DNA of 20,963 bases from a virus: the IMG/VR virus record IMGVR_UViG_3300044998_000877, positions 1-20,963 of that record, one strand, 5' to 3'. Positions 1 through 6,873 of this stretch are shown here, one piece after another (within the stretch, counting starts at the first letter, position 1; every line of letters begins with the position of its first letter). Under the pieces are notes generated by a model. That model was not told the DNA's origin. It made no database searches and worked only from the letters and a program-made list of their open reading frames with translations. The position numbers were made by a program, and so were the translations under genes.

Positions 1-86
1 GCGACTTTCGGGCGGTGCGGCTTCACTGCGTGGCACACGCAGAACGCCGCCGAACCCCGCGCGGCGTCGGGGAACCCGGAAACGAA
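1..86. other. Left flank without a recognisable gene
   Basis: No convincing coding frame, RNA gene or repeat is seen in this GC-rich stretch. It lies beyond the terminator-like hairpin that follows the tRNA/tmRNA-like 3' end. If that end marks an integration junction, this is host flank. Confidence 0.4.
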
Positions 87-114
87 AACGCCCAACCGAT
101 GAGGGTTGGGCGTT
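87..114 (-). terminator. Rho-independent terminator-like hairpin
   Basis: AACGCCCAACC (87-97) pairs perfectly with GGTTGGGCGTT (104-114) around a 6-nt loop, giving an 11-bp stem. On the minus strand the stem is followed by TTTCGTTTCC, a T-rich run. On the plus strand it is followed by GAAAAG, so termination of leftward transcription fits better. It sits just 3' of the CCA-ended tRNA/tmRNA-like sequence on the same strand, as expected for the native terminator of such a gene. Confidence 0.65.
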
Positions 115-120
115 GAAAAG

Positions 121-164
121 TGGTGGCGGAACACGGAACTGAACCCGCGTCCGCTTTCCGAACC
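121..164 (-). ncRNA. tRNA/tmRNA 3'-end-like fragment, possible attachment site
   Basis: Read on the minus strand, this segment contains CGGACGCGGGTTC, then a TTCC and a terminal CCGCCACCA. It resembles the T-arm and acceptor end of tmRNA (ssrA), whose 3' end in many proteobacteria carries the same CGGACGCGGGTTC core and ends in CCACCA. The T-arm is degenerate, because GCGGG and CCGTG form only two good pairs, and no 5' portion is visible to the right. It is therefore not a functional RNA gene as seen. A 3' fragment followed by a terminator is what integration into a tRNA/tmRNA gene leaves at the distal junction. Assignment to tmRNA rather than a tRNA is tentative. Confidence 0.35.
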
Positions 165-213
165 AGATAGCAACGCCTTGGCCTTGAGGGTGTGGATTCG
201 ACGATTTGTCCAC

Positions 214-223
214 TTCGATTACT
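214..223 (+). promoter_or_regulatory. Left arm of 10-bp inverted repeat (candidate operator)
   Basis: TTCGATTACT here is the exact reverse complement of AGTAATCGAA at 287-296. The arm ends on the first base of the putative -35 hexamer, so a protein bound here could block RNA polymerase. A related copy, TTTGATTA (7 of 8 matches to TTCGATTA), lies at 260-267. The likely ligand is the WYL regulator encoded immediately downstream, since BrxR/CapW-type proteins are known to repress their own operons through inverted repeats in the promoter. Confidence 0.5.
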
Positions 224-251
224 TGCTCAGGTGAAAGCGATGGCGCATAAT
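223..251 (+). promoter_or_regulatory. Sigma70-type promoter of the defence operon
   Basis: TTGCTC (223-228) and CATAAT (246-251) are separated by 17 nt, the optimal spacing for a housekeeping promoter. TAATAT at 248-253 is an alternative -10 with 19-nt spacing. It lies about 100 nt upstream of the first gene and is flanked by inverted-repeat arms. No second clear promoter was seen inside the operon, but internal promoters cannot be excluded by eye. Confidence 0.5.
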
Positions 252-286
252 ATCATCGTTTTGATTAGATTGATCGCCTAGCAATG

Positions 287-296
287 AGTAATCGAA
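287..296 (+). promoter_or_regulatory. Right arm of 10-bp inverted repeat (candidate operator)
   Basis: AGTAATCGAA is the perfect inverted partner of 214-223. The two arms bracket the promoter, with 63 nt between them. Such spacing would suit two regulator dimers, or one dimer of dimers looping the promoter, rather than a single compact palindrome. Confidence 0.45.
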
Positions 297-332
297 CCGC
301 CGTTTACGGTCTTATGGCCATCAGATGTGGAT

Positions 333-338
333 GAGGAG
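333..338 (+). promoter_or_regulatory. Ribosome binding site deciding the start of the WYL gene
   Basis: GAGGAG lies 9 nt before ATG 348. An in-frame GTG at 327 would place this motif inside the coding region and has no Shine-Dalgarno of its own, so 348 is the preferred start. Confidence 0.6.
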
Positions 339-347
339 CGCCTGACC

Positions 348-1250
348 ATGCACCCCCAACGTGTCGAGAGTTTGAGCCATGCCCAGCGCGAGCGCTTGGC
401 GTACATCGACTTTCGCCTGTACTTCATGGGTGAAATCGGCCGTCCAGACTTGGCGAGCCGCTTTGGGGTGGCTCCAGCCGGGGCAACGCGCGACTTGGCG
501 CTGTACCGGGAAATCGCACCGCAGAACATTGAGTTCGACGGCAGCAACAAGATCTACCGTATCGGCAAGACGTTCTCCCCGATCTTCGAGCACGCGACGC
601 AGCGTGTCTTGTCGGCGCTTGCTCTTGGGTTTGGCGATGGAGTGAACGTCGAGTCGCAACCGCTGCTGCCCTGCGAGTCGCCCACCGCCCTCAGCAACCC
701 CAGGATGAATGTGTTGGCCCCGATTTGCCGAGCCATCCACGCCAAGCGCCCCATCGCCATCCGTTACCACTCGATGAGCAGCGGAGAGTCCGAGCGGATC
801 ATTGTGCCCTTTGCGCTGGTTGACACCGGCCTGCGCTGGCACGTTCGTGCTTTCGACCGCAAGAGCGGCGAGTTCCGGGACTTCGTCATCACCCGTATCG
901 AAGCGCCGACGCTACTCGACGAGGAACCCAAAGCCAACGAGCGCCCGGATAACGACATCCAGTGGACGCGCATCGTCGAGCTGGATCTGGTGCCGCATCC
1001 GCGCCTCGCCCGCCCCGAGATCATCCAGATGGACTACGGGATGACCGATGGCTCGATCCGGATGCGCGTTCGCGCGGCGGTGGCGGGCTACATGTTGCTA
1101 CGCTGGAGCGTGGACTGCTCGCCTGACCACCATCTCAAGGAAGAACAGTACCGCCTATGGCTCAGCGATCCGCTGGCCTTGTATGGCGTCGAAAACGCAA
1201 AGCTCGCGCCCGGCTACCGCCCACCGGCGACAAGCACAACACGGAAATAG
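348..1250 (+). CDS. WYL-domain transcriptional regulator (BrxR/CapW-like)
   Basis: Likely the DNA-binding regulator of the downstream defence operon. The 300-aa product has an N-terminal winged helix (about residues 10-60, with a helix-turn-helix around ELASRFGV-like sequence and ATRDLALYRE). A WYL ligand-sensing domain follows at about 120-200, with IAIRYHSMSSGE, then LRWHVRAFDRKSG and RDFVITRI as its characteristic strands. A C-terminal dimerisation-type extension follows. The length and three-part layout match BrxR (BREX) and CapW (CBASS) repressors, which are known to sit upstream of phage-defence operons. It is the first gene of the cluster and ends 8 nt before hsdM. An inverted repeat flanks its promoter, which suggests autorepression. 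Another WYL subfamily is possible, and the ligand is unknown. Confidence 0.85.
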   Translation: MHPQRVESLSHAQRERLAYIDFRLYFMGEIGRPDLASRFGVAPAGATRDLALYREIAPQNIEFDGSNKIYRIGKTFSPIFEHATQRVLSALALGFGDGVNVESQPLLPCESPTALSNPRMNVLAPICRAIHAKRPIAIRYHSMSSGESERIIVPFALVDTGLRWHVRAFDRKSGEFRDFVITRIEAPTLLDEEPKANERPDNDIQWTRIVELDLVPHPRLARPEIIQMDYGMTDGSIRMRVRAAVAGYMLLRWSVDCSPDHHLKEEQYRLWLSDPLALYGVENAKLAPGYRPPATSTTRK

Positions 1251-1258
1251 GATCACAA

Positions 1259-3742
1259 ATGGCCATCAAAAAATCTGACCTCTACTCATCGCTCTGGGCA
1301 TCTTGCGATGAACTGCGCGGCGGCATGGATGCCAGCCAATACAAGGACTACGTCCTGTTCATGCTGTTCATCAAGTACGTCTCCGACAAGTATGGTGACT
1401 ACGATGGTTTCGAACCGCCGGTCATTATCCCCAAGGGAGCGAGCTTCAAGGACATGGTCGCCCTCAAGGGCAAGAGCGATATCGGCGACAAGATCAACAC
1501 ACAGGTCATTCAGCCTCTGATCGACGCCAACACCCGCCTTGCACGCAGCGACTTTCCTGATTTCAATGACCCGAACAAGCTTGGTGAGGGTCAGGCGATG
1601 GTGGATCGCCTCAGCAACCTGATCGGCATCTTCCAAAAGCCCGAGTTGGATTTCTCGAAGAACCGAGCCGAGAACGACGACATCTTGGGTGACGCCTACG
1701 AATACCTGATGCGGCACTTTGCCTCGCAGAGTGGCAAGAGCAAAGGCCAGTTCTACACGCCATCCGAGGTCAGTCGCATCATGGCCAAGGTCATAGGCAT
1801 TTCCCCCGCCAATGCAGTGGCCTCGACCACCGCGTATGACCCCACCTGCGGTTCTGGCTCCTTGCTGCTCAAGGTGGCCGCCGAGGCTGGCAAGCACATC
1901 ACGTTGGAAGGGCAGGAAATGGACGTGACCACGGCTGGTCTTGCCCGTATGAACATGATCCTGCACGACTTTCCAACCGCCAACATCCTGCAGGGCAACA
2001 CGCTGGCCGCGCCGAAGTTCAAAGATGGCGAGTCGCTGCGTACCTATGACTACGTCGTCGCCAATCCGCCGTTCTCCGACAAGACCTGGAGCACCGGCCT
2101 GACCCCTGCCAGCGACCCACATCAACGCTTTGCCTGGGGCGAACCGCCAAAAAAGCAAGGTGACTACGCTTACCTGCTGCACGTCATTCGCTCCATGAAG
2201 AGTACCGGCAAAGGCGCCTGCATTCTCCCGCACGGTGTCCTGTTCCGGGGCAATGCCGAGGCCGTCATCCGCGAGAAGCTGGTGCGGTCGGGCATTCTCA
2301 AAGGGATCATCGGCCTGCCAGGTAACCTGTTCTACGGCACGGGCATTCCCGCCTGCATCCTGGTGCTGGACAAGGAAAACGCGGCAGCACGCAAAGGCAT
2401 CTTCATGATCGATGCCTCCAAGGGCTTCATCAAAGACGGTGCCAAGAACCGCCTGCGTGAGCAGGACATTCACAAGATCGTCGATACCTTCACCAAATTG
2501 GTAGAGATACCACGCTACTCGCGCATGGTGCCGCTGACCGAGATCGCAGATCCCAAGAACGACTACAACCTCAACCTGCCACGCTACATCGACAGCACCG
2601 AACCGGAAGACATCCAAGACATCGATGGCCACCTGCGCGGCGGCATTCCAGAGCGTGATCTGGATGCGCTCGGCGACTATTGGAAGGTGATCCCCGGTGT
2701 GCGCCATGCCCTGTTCGAGTCGGCCGGGCGCGCTGGTTACGCACAGTTGAAATTGCCCATCGCCGTGGTGAAGGCCACCATCTTTGCGCATCCTGAGTTC
2801 ACTGCATTCAATCAGGCAGCTACCAAGGTCTTTGCTGATTGGAAGCAAGCCAACACCCCGAAGCTAAAAGCCTTCGCGCAAAACGGCCACCCCAAGCAAC
2901 TGATCGAGGCACTGTCCGAGGATTTGCTTGCACGGTTCAAGCCGACGCCGCTGGTCAATGCCTATGACGTGTACCAACACCTCATGGACTACTGGGCTGA
3001 GACGATGCAAGACGACTGCTACCTGATATCCGATGCAGGCTGGCACGCTGGAGCGCAGCCGCGTGAAGTGGTCAAAATCAAAGACGCGAATGGGAAACTG
3101 GTGTGGCCAAAGGAACCCTTTGACTACACCAAAGGCAAGCGTCGCTTCAAATCCGATCTGATTCCCGCGCCAATTCTGATCGCCCGTTACTTCACCGTTG
3201 AGCGCGACGCCATTGAGCTGCTTACGGCCAAGCTGGCCGATGTCGAGCAACAACTCCAGGAGATGATGGAAGAGAACAGCGGCGAAGAAGGGCTGCTGGC
3301 CGAGGTCATCGAAGGCGAAGGCGACAAGCAGAAGATCACCGCCAAGGCTGTCAAAGCCCGCCTGAAGGAGATCGGCAAAGACCCCGACTATGCCGACGAA
3401 CGCAAGGCGCTGCAGGACTACGCCGCCCTGCTCGACAAGCAAACCGATATCAAAGCTAAGCTGAAGGCGGCGCACGAAGACCTTGAGGCCAAGCTGGACG
3501 CCAAGTACCCCAAGCTGACCGAGGACGAGATCAAGCAGCTGGTGGTGGACGACAAATGGCTGGCGACCTTGGCCGATGCCGTGCAAGGTGAGCTGGACCG
3601 GGTTTCTCATACCCTCACCAGTCGCATCCGCCAGCTTGCGGAGCGCTATGCCACGCCGTTGCCGACGCTGATGAAAGAACTCGAAGCACTCTCAGCCCGG
3701 GTGGATGAGCACCTGAAAAAGATGGGGGCGGTATGGAGTTGA
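1259..3742 (+). CDS. hsdM: Type I restriction-modification DNA methyltransferase subunit HsdM
   Basis: Adenine-N6 methyltransferase subunit that modifies host DNA and, with HsdS and HsdR, forms the restriction complex. The 827-aa protein starts with the HsdM N-terminal helical domain (about 1-140). It then shows FYTP (165-168), the SAM-binding motif DPTCGSGS (194-201) and the catalytic motif NPPF (269-272). The catalytic core ends near DYNLNLPRYI (about 435-444). The C-terminal part of about 380 residues is far longer than in EcoKI or EcoR124 HsdM (about 520-530 aa). It contains charged, coiled-coil-like helices near 645-680 and 735-760, probably for contact with HsdS. ATG 1259 is preferred because AGGA lies 6 nt upstream. 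An upstream in-frame ATG at 1157 would overlap the WYL gene by 94 nt. It overlaps hsdS by 10 nt. Confidence 0.95.
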   Translation: MAIKKSDLYSSLWASCDELRGGMDASQYKDYVLFMLFIKYVSDKYGDYDGFEPPVIIPKGASFKDMVALKGKSDIGDKINTQVIQPLIDANTRLARSDFPDFNDPNKLGEGQAMVDRLSNLIGIFQKPELDFSKNRAENDDILGDAYEYLMRHFASQSGKSKGQFYTPSEVSRIMAKVIGISPANAVASTTAYDPTCGSGSLLLKVAAEAGKHITLEGQEMDVTTAGLARMNMILHDFPTANILQGNTLAAPKFKDGESLRTYDYVVANPPFSDKTWSTGLTPASDPHQRFAWGEPPKKQGDYAYLLHVIRSMKSTGKGACILPHGVLFRGNAEAVIREKLVRSGILKGIIGLPGNLFYGTGIPACILVLDKENAAARKGIFMIDASKGFIKDGAKNRLREQDIHKIVDTFTKLVEIPRYSRMVPLTEIADPKNDYNLNLPRYIDSTEPEDIQDIDGHLRGGIPERDLDALGDYWKVIPGVRHALFESAGRAGYAQLKLPIAVVKATIFAHPEFTAFNQAATKVFADWKQANTPKLKAFAQNGHPKQLIEALSEDLLARFKPTPLVNAYDVYQHLMDYWAETMQDDCYLISDAGWHAGAQPREVVKIKDANGKLVWPKEPFDYTKGKRRFKSDLIPAPILIARYFTVERDAIELLTAKLADVEQQLQEMMEENSGEEGLLAEVIEGEGDKQKITAKAVKARLKEIGKDPDYADERKALQDYAALLDKQTDIKAKLKAAHEDLEAKLDAKYPKLTEDEIKQLVVDDKWLATLADAVQGELDRVSHTLTSRIRQLAERYATPLPTLMKELEALSARVDEHLKKMGAVWS

Positions 3743-4992
3743 AGCCTAGTTACAAAATGACTGAGGTGGGGGGCATCCCGGCCGATTGGCAGCTAACGTG
3801 TCTCGGCGCTCATGGAGAAACATACGGAGGCCTGACCGGTAAAACCAAAAAGGATTTCGGCACTGGCGACGCACAGTACGTTACGTTCATGAACGTCATT
3901 TCTAATGTCGTGATTAATTATGGCGCCTTCGATCGGGTCCATATTGCTACTGCCGAGTCTCAGAATCGGGTGCGCAAGAATGATCTGTTATTCAACGGGT
4001 CGTCTGAAACACCAGAGGAAGTCGCATTTTGTGCAGTTAATCTTGGAGATTTTCCAGATCTCTACTTGAACAGCTTTTGCTTCGGTTATCGGCTGCGTGA
4101 TCGGATCACAATCGACCCGCTGTTTCTTGCATACTTATTCAGGAGTAAAACAGGTCGTGCGCTCGTAAAGGCTCTTGCCCAAGGTTCTACCCGATACAAC
4201 ATCTCCAAGCGCGCACTTCTGGGCGCGCCGCTGGCATTACCTCCCGCCCCCGAACAACGCGCCATCGCGCAAGCACTGAGTGACGTCGATGCATTGCTCG
4301 CCACCCTTGACCAAGTAATTGCCAAGAAGCGTGATCTGAAGCAGGCGGCTATGCAGCAATTGCTTACGGGTGAAACTCGTCTGCCAGGGTTCAGTGGAAA
4401 TTGGGAGGTGAAGCAACTGGGGGATATTGGCCAGTTCTTGAAGGGGCGCGGTGTCAAGAAAGACGAAGCCCAGAGCGGGACGCTCCCCTGCATCCGTTAT
4501 GGCGAGATTTATACGCATCACAACGACTACATCAAGTCTTTTAACTCCTGGATTTCCCCGAAGGTAGCGGCAACGGCGACGAGATTGAAGCAAGGCGATT
4601 TGCTGTTTGCTGGTTCAGGCGAGACCAAGGAGGAAATTGGCAAATGTGTCGCCTTTATTGACGACTGCGAGGCGTACGCGGGTGGGGACACTGTGATTCT
4701 TCGAGCCACTGGCATCAACCCGATGTTCATGGGCTATTACTGCAACACTGCACCAATTGCTACTCAAAAAGCAAGCAAAGGACAGGGTGATGCCGTTGTT
4801 CATATTAGTGCTGCCGCATTATCCAGCATAGCTCTAGCGCTACCATCGCTTACTGAGCAAAACGCCATCGCCGACGTCCTTTCAGATATGGACGCTGAAC
4901 TATCCGCCCTGGAAGCCCGCCGGGACAAAACCCGCAACCTCAAGCAAGCCATGATGCAGGAGTTGCTCACCGGAAAGACGAGGCTGGTATGA
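3733..4992 (+). CDS. hsdS: Type I restriction-modification specificity subunit HsdS
   Basis: DNA-recognition subunit that directs both methylation and cleavage. The 419-aa protein has the classical pseudo-twofold layout. Target recognition domain 1 covers about 15-160, and a conserved helical spacer about 165-218 contains KKRDLKQAAMQQLLTGETRL. Target recognition domain 2 covers about 220-370, and a second spacer about 375-419 contains the parallel NLKQAMMQELLTGKTRL. The two spacers are clear internal repeats. It recognises a bipartite target that cannot be read from sequence. The start overlaps the end of hsdM and the stop overlaps the CD-NTase gene by ATGA. The first recognition domain is AT-richer than hsdM (28 of 60 GC at 3901-3960), consistent with domain swapping. 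No second hsdS or recombinase is nearby. Confidence 0.94.
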   Translation: MELKPSYKMTEVGGIPADWQLTCLGAHGETYGGLTGKTKKDFGTGDAQYVTFMNVISNVVINYGAFDRVHIATAESQNRVRKNDLLFNGSSETPEEVAFCAVNLGDFPDLYLNSFCFGYRLRDRITIDPLFLAYLFRSKTGRALVKALAQGSTRYNISKRALLGAPLALPPAPEQRAIAQALSDVDALLATLDQVIAKKRDLKQAAMQQLLTGETRLPGFSGNWEVKQLGDIGQFLKGRGVKKDEAQSGTLPCIRYGEIYTHHNDYIKSFNSWISPKVAATATRLKQGDLLFAGSGETKEEIGKCVAFIDDCEAYAGGDTVILRATGINPMFMGYYCNTAPIATQKASKGQGDAVVHISAAALSSIALALPSLTEQNAIADVLSDMDAELSALEARRDKTRNLKQAMMQELLTGKTRLV

Positions 4993-6305
4993 GCGTTGCT
5001 GAGATGTTTTCCGACTTTGTCGGCAATCTGGCGATTAGTAACGCGGAGACGATCAGCACGCGCTATGGCGAGTTGACGTCGGCGCTGAACAAGCAGTTTC
5101 GAGACACCGAATCAAAAACCGCGAACACGCTTCAGGTCGGATCGTTTGGCCGGAAAACGGGCATCAATGGCATTTCCGACTTGGACATGCTGTACATCAT
5201 GCCCAAGACCAAATGGGCCGATTACAACAAAGCCGGTGGGCAACTGAGCCTGCTGCAGGATGCAAAAGAGGCGATTCTCAAGCGCTACCCGACCACGAAA
5301 GTAAGGGTAGACCGCTTGGTCGTGACGGTCACCTACACGGACTTCCACGTCGAGGTTCAACCTGTTTTTGAACAGGACGATCAAAGCTATCTGTATCCAG
5401 ACACAAAAAACGGCGGTAGCTGGAAAACCACCAAGCCGAGAGAAGAGATGGCGGCAGTGGCGGATTTGGACACGAAAAAAAACGCCAATCTAAGGCCACT
5501 GTGCAAGATGGCCCGGGCCTGGAAGAACAAGCACGGCGTCGGCATGGGCGGGCTGCTGCTGGATACGCTGGCCTACAACTTTCTTGACTCAACCACGGAT
5601 TTCGACACCAAGAGCTTCCTCTACTACGACCGGATGAGTCGGGATTTCTTCAAATACCTGTCTGAACTGCCAGATCAAACCGAGTACGCTGCGCCAGGCA
5701 GTCGCCAGCGCGTCAAAGTCAAAAAGAAATTTCAGAAAAAGGCCAAAAAAGCCCACAAGCTCTGCGTAGAAGCCATCGAGGCCGAGAACCAGAAGAACGT
5801 CAACGACAAGTGGAAGAAGGTTTATGGGCGACCATTCCCAGCATCGGCGACGGTGGCTCAAGAGGCCGTAGCAAAGAGTTTTGCACAAAGCTGGGATGAC
5901 ACCGAGGAATTTATCGAAGACAAATTTCCAGTTGATATTCGAGAATCTATGCAACTGGATTGCGAGGTCAAACAGAACGGTTTCCGTGAGTTCTTCCTCC
6001 GCGAGATGTTGGCTAGGAGGATTCCTTTGAAGACCAAAAAGAGCTTGCGCTTCGAAATTACAGGTGTTTCGGCGGCAAAGCCGTATGACATCTATTGGAA
6101 GGTCCTAAATCGCGGCGATGCGGCCCGTAAGAGGAATTGCATTAGAGGGCAAATCATCAAAGATGATGGACTGATGCAGCGGACGGAAACTACCAGTTTT
6201 CCAGGCGATCATATCGTTGAGTGTTATTGCGTGAAGGATGGTGTGGTGGTCGCCAAAAACCGGATTCACGTTCCTATTAATGGGGAGCAGAACAATGACG
6301 ACTGA
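4989..6305 (+). CDS. CD-NTase (cGAS/DncV-like nucleotidyltransferase) with AGS-C sensor domain; CBASS synthase
   Basis: Predicted to make a cyclic di- or oligonucleotide second messenger on phage infection. In the 438-aa protein the nucleotidyltransferase signature GSFGRKT begins at residue 51 and is followed by DLD (64-66). A third acidic residue is probably E122 in FHVEVQPVF. These are the metal-binding residues of SMODS-type CD-NTases. The helical middle is lysine-rich (about 235-260). The C-terminal 80 residues or so (about 353-431) match the AGS-C sensor fold, with KPYDIYWKVLNRG, CIRGQI, RTETTSFPGDHIVECY and VVAKNRIHV. No Cap2/Cap3, HORMA or TRIP13 genes are present, so it would be a minimal type I CBASS. 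ATGA overlaps hsdS, and GAGG lies upstream of the start. The nucleotide product cannot be predicted here. Confidence 0.88.
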   Translation: MSVAEMFSDFVGNLAISNAETISTRYGELTSALNKQFRDTESKTANTLQVGSFGRKTGINGISDLDMLYIMPKTKWADYNKAGGQLSLLQDAKEAILKRYPTTKVRVDRLVVTVTYTDFHVEVQPVFEQDDQSYLYPDTKNGGSWKTTKPREEMAAVADLDTKKNANLRPLCKMARAWKNKHGVGMGGLLLDTLAYNFLDSTTDFDTKSFLYYDRMSRDFFKYLSELPDQTEYAAPGSRQRVKVKKKFQKKAKKAHKLCVEAIEAENQKNVNDKWKKVYGRPFPASATVAQEAVAKSFAQSWDDTEEFIEDKFPVDIRESMQLDCEVKQNGFREFFLREMLARRIPLKTKKSLRFEITGVSAAKPYDIYWKVLNRGDAARKRNCIRGQIIKDDGLMQRTETTSFPGDHIVECYCVKDGVVVAKNRIHVPINGEQNNDD

Positions 6306-6873
6306 CCACATCAATGTACTGGAAGGCCAGTTGCGCGAGTGTTACGGGCGAGTGGTCTACTCCCACAAAACACATGAGAAATGCGCGGACATTCTGTTTG
6401 AGCGGCAAGGGCACATAAAGCTAGCCCAGATCATTATCTCCGCCATTGTGACCGGGGGAATCGTTTCAACGTTTTTTGATGCGGGAAAAGTTGGGGCAGC
6501 AATTAGTGCAGTGTTGTCCACAGGGCTCCTTGCTCTGAATGCCTATACGAAAGACTATGACCTCGGTGAAATTGCTCAAAAGCATCGCCAAGCTGGTGCA
6601 GAGCTATGGATTGTCCGAGAAAAGTACCTGTCGCTCTTAACGGATATCCGCACAGGGGATGTTTCGTTGGAGTCTATTCGAGCACGTAGGGATACGCTTC
6701 TCGACGAACTGCACGCAGTTTATGTCGGAGCTCCCAGCACGAACTTTAAGGCCTACAGCAGGGCACAAGAATCACTGAAGAAGCTTGAAGACATGACATT
6801 TTCCGATGAGGAAATTGATGCCTTCCTTCCTAAAGAATTGAAAAGGGTTTCCAAGGGGGGTGGCAATGTCTGA
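6295..6873 (+). CDS. SLATT-domain two-TM protein, predicted CBASS membrane effector
   Basis: Predicted inner-membrane effector that would perturb the membrane when it senses the nucleotide made by the adjacent CD-NTase. The 192-aa protein has a soluble N-terminal helix, two hydrophobic segments at about 41-60 and 65-83, and a long helical cytosolic C-terminal part. The latter contains [21 protein letters not shown] (about 97-117), typical of SLATT domains (SMODS- and SLOG-associating 2TM effectors), probably family 5. ATG 6295 follows GGGGAG by 7 nt and overlaps the CD-NTase gene by 11 nt. An upstream in-frame ATG at 6238 lies inside that gene. The stop overlaps hsdR by 8 nt. GC is lower than in hsdR (30 of 60 at 6241-6300 against 37 of 60 at 8401-8460). 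The ligand-binding mode of SLATT effectors is inferred from family context. Confidence 0.82.
   Translation: MTTDHINVLEGQLRECYGRVVYSHKTHEKCADILFERQGHIKLAQIIISAIVTGGIVSTFFDAGKVGAAISAVLSTGLLALNAYTKDYDLGEIAQKHRQAGAELWIVREKYLSLLTDIRTGDVSLESIRARRDTLLDELHAVYVGAPSTNFKAYSRAQESLKKLEDMTFSDEEIDAFLPKELKRVSKGGGNV

Noticed and set aside
1157-1258. N-terminal extension of HsdM from an upstream ATG
   Set aside because: The extra 34 residues overlap the end of the WYL gene and have an arginine-rich out-of-frame look. A ribosome binding site and a typical HsdM start (MAIKKSDLY) occur at 1259.
1286-2848. Long open frame antisense to hsdM (520 codons, minus strand)
   Set aside because: It lies wholly inside hsdM on the other strand, encodes no recognisable motif and is explained by the codon bias of the GC-rich gene. 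The hsdM frame carries all methyltransferase motifs.
3733-4992. Phase-variable hsdS inversion system
   Set aside because: There is no second hsdS gene, no truncated hsdS fragment, no recombinase and no long inverted repeat near hsdS.
4989-6305. Type II or III CBASS
   Set aside because: No Cap2 (E1/E2), Cap3 (JAB), HORMA or TRIP13 gene lies in the operon. The YgjP-like metallopeptidase has HExxH and is not a JAB deubiquitinase-like Cap3.
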